Source: Cytophagales bacterium (GTDB lineage Bacteria > Bacteroidota > Bacteroidia > Cytophagales > Spirosomataceae). From it: DNA of 46,263 nt. The DNA lies in contig JANSYO010000035.1 of the NCBI GenBank assembly GCA_024742395.1, forward strand, positions 1-46,263, written 5' to 3'. The position numbers and the translations under genes are program-made. The notes under the pieces were generated by a model, which was given only the letters and a program-made list of their open reading frames with translations, made no database searches and was not told where the DNA came from. Below are positions 43,015-46,263 of the stretch, one piece after another. How positions within the stretch are numbered: position 1 is the first letter of the stretch; each line of letters begins with the position of its first letter.

Positions 43015-43455
43015 TTAAGCAATTCCTGAGAGTGTGGTTTCTCCACTTTCAACCCCTTGTACCAGGTCCCCAATAGTTTTATTTCTGAACGTATCAAAGA
43101 TACCTTCTCTACAACTTTCAAACTCATCGTGCATTGGGCAAGGGTTTTCACTTGAACACTCTTCCCTTCCTAAAAAGCACTTTTTCAAAACGGAGAGTCC
43201 ATCAACTATTTTCACAATATCCAGAATAGTAGTTTTAAGGATGGGTTCTTTAGTGAAAAAGCCCCCGTGTGGCCCTCTTACTGAATATATCAGCCCCTTG
43301 TTAACAAGGTTTTGTAAGATTTTGCTTAAAAAATGCTGAGGAATCTGTAGTTCCTCAGCAATTTCAACAATCCCAATTTTCTTTGTCCTGTTTTGATCTA
43401 ATGACAAAAACACCACCCCTCTAATTGCGTACCCACATGTTTTTGAAATGACCAT
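43015..43455 (-). CDS. Rrf2-family regulator, NsrR-like
   Basis: 146 aa. Winged helix (IVEIAEELQIPQHFLSKILQ, with LVNKGLIYSVRGPHGGFFT) and a dimer helix. Three cysteines at 93, 100 and 106 (KKCFLGREECSSENPCPMHD) match the cluster-binding cysteines of NsrR/IscR types in spacing (C-x6-C-x5-C), so it can hold an Fe-S cluster that NO or oxidation would damage. It is 4 nt after ric, an operon that suggests it controls ric and perhaps itself. NsrR or a related NO sensor is inferred from the neighbours. Confidence 0.9.
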   Translation of the reverse strand: MVISKTCGYAIRGVVFLSLDQNRTKKIGIVEIAEELQIPQHFLSKILQNLVNKGLIYSVRGPHGGFFTKEPILKTTILDIVKIVDGLSVLKKCFLGREECSSENPCPMHDEFESCREGIFDTFRNKTIGDLVQGVESGETTLSGIA

Positions 43456-43459
43456 TTTC

Positions 43460-44191
43460 CTATGATTGAAGTTCTTCTTGCAAAGCCACGATTTTAGGGA
43501 ACAAAATATTGTTTTCCAAATGAATATGCTGTGTCAGGTCAAAATGTAGCTCCTTTAATTTTTCCAGCATGTATAAATGAGAATTGCAGGCATCCTCGGG
43601 TGGAGTATAATTATTGGTTATTCGGTTTAGTTCATGAATTATTTCCCCGGCACCGTCATGCTCCTGATACATTACTTTAATAGGCCCCTCAAACATTTTT
43701 AATACTTCGGGGGTAATTTCTATGCCCATATTTATCTTCTCTTCAATTTCCTTCACTTTTGGGAAAAGAATGTTTTCTTCTTTCGGAAGATGATTCTTTA
43801 GCTCTTCTGAAAGTGTATGATAGAGTGAATGTAATTGGGCAAGCCAAAGGTATTTTTCGCCATGTTTTGCGGTTACCTTATTCACATAGAATTCTATTTC
43901 CGGCAATGTATTATAAAGATACTTGTGATGTACATTGTATATATAGTCAATTAGAAACGAAAGGCTCATTCCATCAAAATCTAGTGAGGGCGGTGTCTTA
44001 TCAGATTGGATTGCTTTCATTAGCTCTGCGGATAGTAAATCTGCATCTACCTTGTTTCTGGCACATGCTTCAGCAATACTAATGTCTCCGCCACAACAAA
44101 AATCAATGTTCGCCTTTCTAAAGACGCTAGCCGTAAGTGGTTGTTTTCTAACTAGTTGACCTACTTTGGTGTTTAATATATTGTTTTCCAT
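43460..44191 (-). CDS. ric: Iron-sulfur cluster repair di-iron protein
   Basis: 243 aa (also called YtfE or ScdA). Repairs Fe-S clusters damaged by NO or oxidants. The N-terminal ScdA domain has IDFCCGGD (about 29-36). The hemerythrin-like di-iron domain has His and Glu ligands: YNVHHKYLYNTLP, LKNHLPKEENILFP, YQEHDGAGEIIHEL and THIHLENNILFP. It is the first gene of ric-rrf2 and divergent from cytochrome c and nosZ, which agrees with a nitrogen-oxide role. Confidence 0.95.
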   Translation of the reverse strand: MENNILNTKVGQLVRKQPLTASVFRKANIDFCCGGDISIAEACARNKVDADLLSAELMKAIQSDKTPPSLDFDGMSLSFLIDYIYNVHHKYLYNTLPEIEFYVNKVTAKHGEKYLWLAQLHSLYHTLSEELKNHLPKEENILFPKVKEIEEKINMGIEITPEVLKMFEGPIKVMYQEHDGAGEIIHELNRITNNYTPPEDACNSHLYMLEKLKELHFDLTQHIHLENNILFPKIVALQEELQS

Positions 44192-44222
44192 TATTTTGAA
44201 ATTATAGTTGTTGTTCAGACAA

Positions 44223-44242
44223 TAAAGATATACAGGTCTTTA
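44223..44242. promoter_or_regulatory. Palindrome over the ric -7 box (candidate Rrf2 operator)
   Basis: TAAAGA-N8-TCTTTA, perfect arms at 44223-44228 and 44237-44242. It covers the predicted -7 element, a position where binding would repress. It loosely resembles NsrR sites (AAGAT-like). The regulator is inferred from the adjacent gene. Confidence 0.45.
44224..44231 (-). promoter_or_regulatory. Predicted -7 box of ric
   Basis: Minus-strand TATCTTTA (44231-44224) is one base off TAnnTTTG. Predicted start near 44220; leader about 29 nt. Confidence 0.4.
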
Positions 44243-44250
44243 ATTCTTAA

Positions 44251-44268
44251 AATTGATATCTCTCATAT
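44251..44268. promoter_or_regulatory. Crp/Fnr-like site 1, near -40 for ric
   Basis: AATTGA-N6-TCATAT, centre 44259.5. Inner bases match site 2: GATATCTCTCATATTTA here, GATATCACTCATAATTA there (15 of 17). The centre lies about 39-40 bp from the predicted ric start. Confidence 0.5.
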
Positions 44269-44273
44269 TTACT

Positions 44274-44291
44274 TTATGATATCACTCATAA
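44274..44291. promoter_or_regulatory. Crp/Fnr-like site 2, near -41 for cytochrome c and nosZ
   Basis: TTATGA-N6-TCATAA is a perfect 6-bp palindrome, centre 44282.5. It is 23 bp from site 1 and about 41 bp from the predicted start of the rightward operon, the usual place for an activator next to RNA polymerase. Confidence 0.6.
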
Positions 44292-44311
44292 TTAGCTGAT
44301 CAGGGGTGAGA

Positions 44312-44319
44312 TACATTTG
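44312..44319 (+). promoter_or_regulatory. Predicted -7 box of the cytochrome c-nosZ operon
   Basis: TACATTTG matches TAnnTTTG. No good -33 box, as expected for an activator-dependent promoter. Start near 44323. Confidence 0.6.
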
Positions 44320-44325
44320 TGTCAC

Positions 44326-44351
44326 AATAAAAGACAACAGCGTCTTTTATT
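44326..44351 (+). other. Hairpin in the leader of the cytochrome c-nosZ mRNA
   Basis: AATAAAAGAC (44326-44335) pairs perfectly with GTCTTTTATT (44342-44351), loop AACAGC, near the very 5' end of the predicted mRNA. It could stabilise the transcript. A T-rich end also makes a weak terminator possible. Confidence 0.5.
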
Positions 44352-44371
44352 ATAACCAAAATGTAAAAGAG

Positions 44372-44827
44372 ATGAAAAAAAGAAACCTTTTTCTATGGAT
44401 GTTAGCCTTCATCCTATGGAACTGCGGAGGTGCAGAAAAAAGAGCTGATACTCCTGAAACTGATGACTCTGTTCTTTTAGAACAGGAGGAAGTACATGGT
44501 ACTAAAGTCTCTAAAGTAGAATTGAGTAATCCGCTGGATCAGGCAATGGTTAAAACCGGAGAAGCAGTGTATGACATGAAATGCTCTTCCTGCCACAGGC
44601 TTACAGATGAAAGGCTGGTAGGGCCGGGCTGGGCTGGGGTAACTCAAAAAAGAGAACCTGAGTGGATCATCAACATGATTACCAATGTAGATATGATGCT
44701 TGATACGGACCCGGAAGCACAAAAGATGCTGGAGGAATGTCTGGTAAGAATGCCTAATCAGAATGTAGAAGCTGCAGATGCAAGGGGCATACTTGAATTT
44801 ATGAGGAAAAACGACGGTGAAAATTAA
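44372..44827 (+). CDS. Lipoprotein cytochrome c next to nosZ
   Basis: 151 aa from ATG 44372 (MKKRNLFLWMLAFILWNC), a lipoprotein signal with Cys18; the frame open from 44306 begins before the predicted transcription start. Class I cytochrome c: haem motif CSSCH (71-75) with PGWAGVTQKREPEWI and the axial Met in VRMPNQ (Met127). It is the likely electron donor to NosZ in the periplasm. The nosZ ATG is 9 nt after its stop, so both are made together. Haem attachment would use the CcmF system seen at 34-37 kb. Confidence 0.92.
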   Translation: MKKRNLFLWMLAFILWNCGGAEKRADTPETDDSVLLEQEEVHGTKVSKVELSNPLDQAMVKTGEAVYDMKCSSCHRLTDERLVGPGWAGVTQKREPEWIINMITNVDMMLDTDPEAQKMLEECLVRMPNQNVEAADARGILEFMRKNDGEN

Positions 44828-44836
44828 ACTATATAT

Positions 44837-46263
44837 CATGAAAAATATTCTATTTAAAAGTCTTGCTTTAAGCACTGTATTTTTGGGCTTTCAGGCGTGT
44901 AAGCCCGCAGGCCAGGGTGCTGGTGGCGGTAGCACCATAGCAGGAGATGCTGCAGAAAAAGTCTATGTGGCACCCGGCACACATGATGAATTCTATAATT
45001 TCGTATCAGGGGGCTTCAATGGCCAGTTATCTGTAGTGGGTTTACCATCAGGCAGAGTGCTTAGGATTATTCCGGTCTTTACACAGCATGCTGAAAGTGG
45101 ATGGGGCTATAGTGAAGAAACCAAGCCTATGTTAAATACTTCGCATGGTTTTGTGCCCTGGGATGATGCCCATCATACCACTCTTTCTATTACGAATGGA
45201 GAGCATGATGGCAAATGGGCTTTTATTAATGGTAATAATACACCTCGAATTGCCAGAATAAGTTTAAAAACATTCAGAACAGAAGAAATTATAGAATTAC
45301 CGAATTCAGGGGGTAATCACTCTTCACCTTTTATTACGTTTAATTCAGAATACGCTGTAGCGGGAACTCGTTTCTCTGTACCACCTGATAATGTAGGTGA
45401 TGTACCGATTAGCAGCTTTAAAAAGAACTTTAAAGGTTACCTGAGTTTTGTAAGTATCGATAAAGAAACGGGTAGAATGGCCTTAAAATTTCAGTTGACG
45501 ACTCCGGCCATCAGTTATGATTTAGCCAGAGGCGGTAAAGGCCCTTCAAAAGATTGGATGTTTTTCTCTTCTTATAACACAGAACAAGCCAATACTTTAC
45601 TGGAAGTAAATGCTTCTCAAAAGGACAAAGATTTTATTTTGGCGGTAAACTGGAAAAAAGCTGAAGAATATTTAGCTCAGGGCAAAGGCAAAAAGACTGC
45701 TGCCAAATATGCTCACAATGTATATAGCGATGTAACCCACTCTGCCACGTCTACAATGATGAATGAAGTAATGACCTTAGATCCGAAGGATTGCCCAGGC
45801 ATGCTTTATTTTATTCCTTGTCCTAAATCGCCGCATGGTTGCGATGTAGACCCTACTGGTGAATACATTATTGGCTCGGGTAAACTCGCTGCAGTAATTC
45901 CAGTATTCTCTTTTACTAAATTACAGAAGGCTATAGCAGACAAGAAATTTGATGGTGAATTTGAAGGTATTCCTGTAGTGAATTATGATGCCGCACTCCA
46001 TGGTGAAGTTAAGAAGCCAGGGCTAGGGCCATTGCATACAGAGTTTGATGGCAGAGGCAATGCCATAACTTCAATGTTTGTGTCTTCTGAGCTGGTAAAA
46101 TGGAATATCAAGAGTCTTGAAGTGTTAGATAGAGTACCTACATATTATTCAGTAGGACACCTGAGTGTGCCTGGCGGACCTACCACCAAGCCTCATGGAA
46201 AGTATGTAATTGCATATAACAAAATTACTAAAGACAGATATCTGCCTACCGGACCTGAACTGA
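44837..46263 (+). CDS. nosZ: Nitrous oxide reductase, clade II (Sec type), 3' end cut
   Basis: About 475 codons. Reduces N2O to N2 in the periplasm. The signal is Sec/lipoprotein type (MKNILFKSLALSTVFLGFQAC), without the twin arginine of clade I, which marks clade II. The seven-bladed propeller is visible, with likely CuZ ligands in DDAHHTTLS (His112, His113), in CPKSPHGCDVDPTGEYI and in GPLHTEFDGRGNA. The C-terminal CuA domain and the nosL/D/F/Y genes expected behind it lie outside the window. ATG 44837 follows the cytochrome gene by 9 nt. Confidence 0.95.

Overview
The window looks like a low-GC chromosomal segment of a Bacteroidota bacterium, most likely class Cytophagia (order Cytophagales); I cannot name the genus. 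The reasons are a gliding-motility-type (T9SS type B) C-terminal domain, TonB receptors with carboxypeptidase-like N-terminal domains, a DUF2480 protein, few Shine-Dalgarno sites, and repeated matches to the Bacteroidota promoter form TAnnTTTG (-7) with TTTG-like -33 boxes, usually 16-50 nt before the chosen starts. I see no tRNA, rRNA, CRISPR array, insertion sequence or prophage.

Layout. 1-5.5 kb: PBP2 (mrdA, cut by the left edge), tsaE, an alanine-dehydrogenase-like protein, a hypothetical gene and prfC. 5.9-13 kb: a beta-barrel outer-membrane protein, a lipoprotein-like sulfatase and a TonB receptor. 13.3-19.5 kb: DUF547 lipoprotein, CRY-DASH photolyase, LemA plus two TPM proteins, LOG protein, a small lipoprotein and a DtxR/MntR regulator. 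19.5-30.7 kb: LptF/G permease, argG, an operon ribBA-mtgA-dipeptidase (minus), a T9SS cargo protein, ybaB-GT2-coaE and dnaA. 31-34 kb: a partial ATP synthase operon (AtpI-like, atpB, E, F, H) that ends in a strong terminator without atpA or atpG. 34-43 kb: CcmF-type haem lyase, divergent to two overlapping thioredoxin genes; a GroES-like protein with a D-threonine-aldolase-like enzyme; then VOC protein, MazG-like, membrane protein and DUF2480.

43-46.3 kb is the most interesting part, a nitrogen-oxide module. An NsrR-like Rrf2 regulator and the iron-sulfur repair protein Ric are transcribed leftward, and a lipoprotein cytochrome c and a clade II (Sec-type) nitrous oxide reductase, NosZ, rightward (NosZ cut by the right edge). 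The divergent control region carries two Crp/Fnr-like palindromes, each about 40 bp from one predicted start point, plus a third palindrome lying over the ric -7 box. This suggests one switch coupling N2O respiration to nitric-oxide damage repair.

The genome is compact. Six convergent gene pairs end within 0-41 bp of each other or overlap, several starts lie inside the previous gene, and two promoters imply almost leaderless mRNAs. Gene identities rest on motifs and remembered family features; no database search was run.
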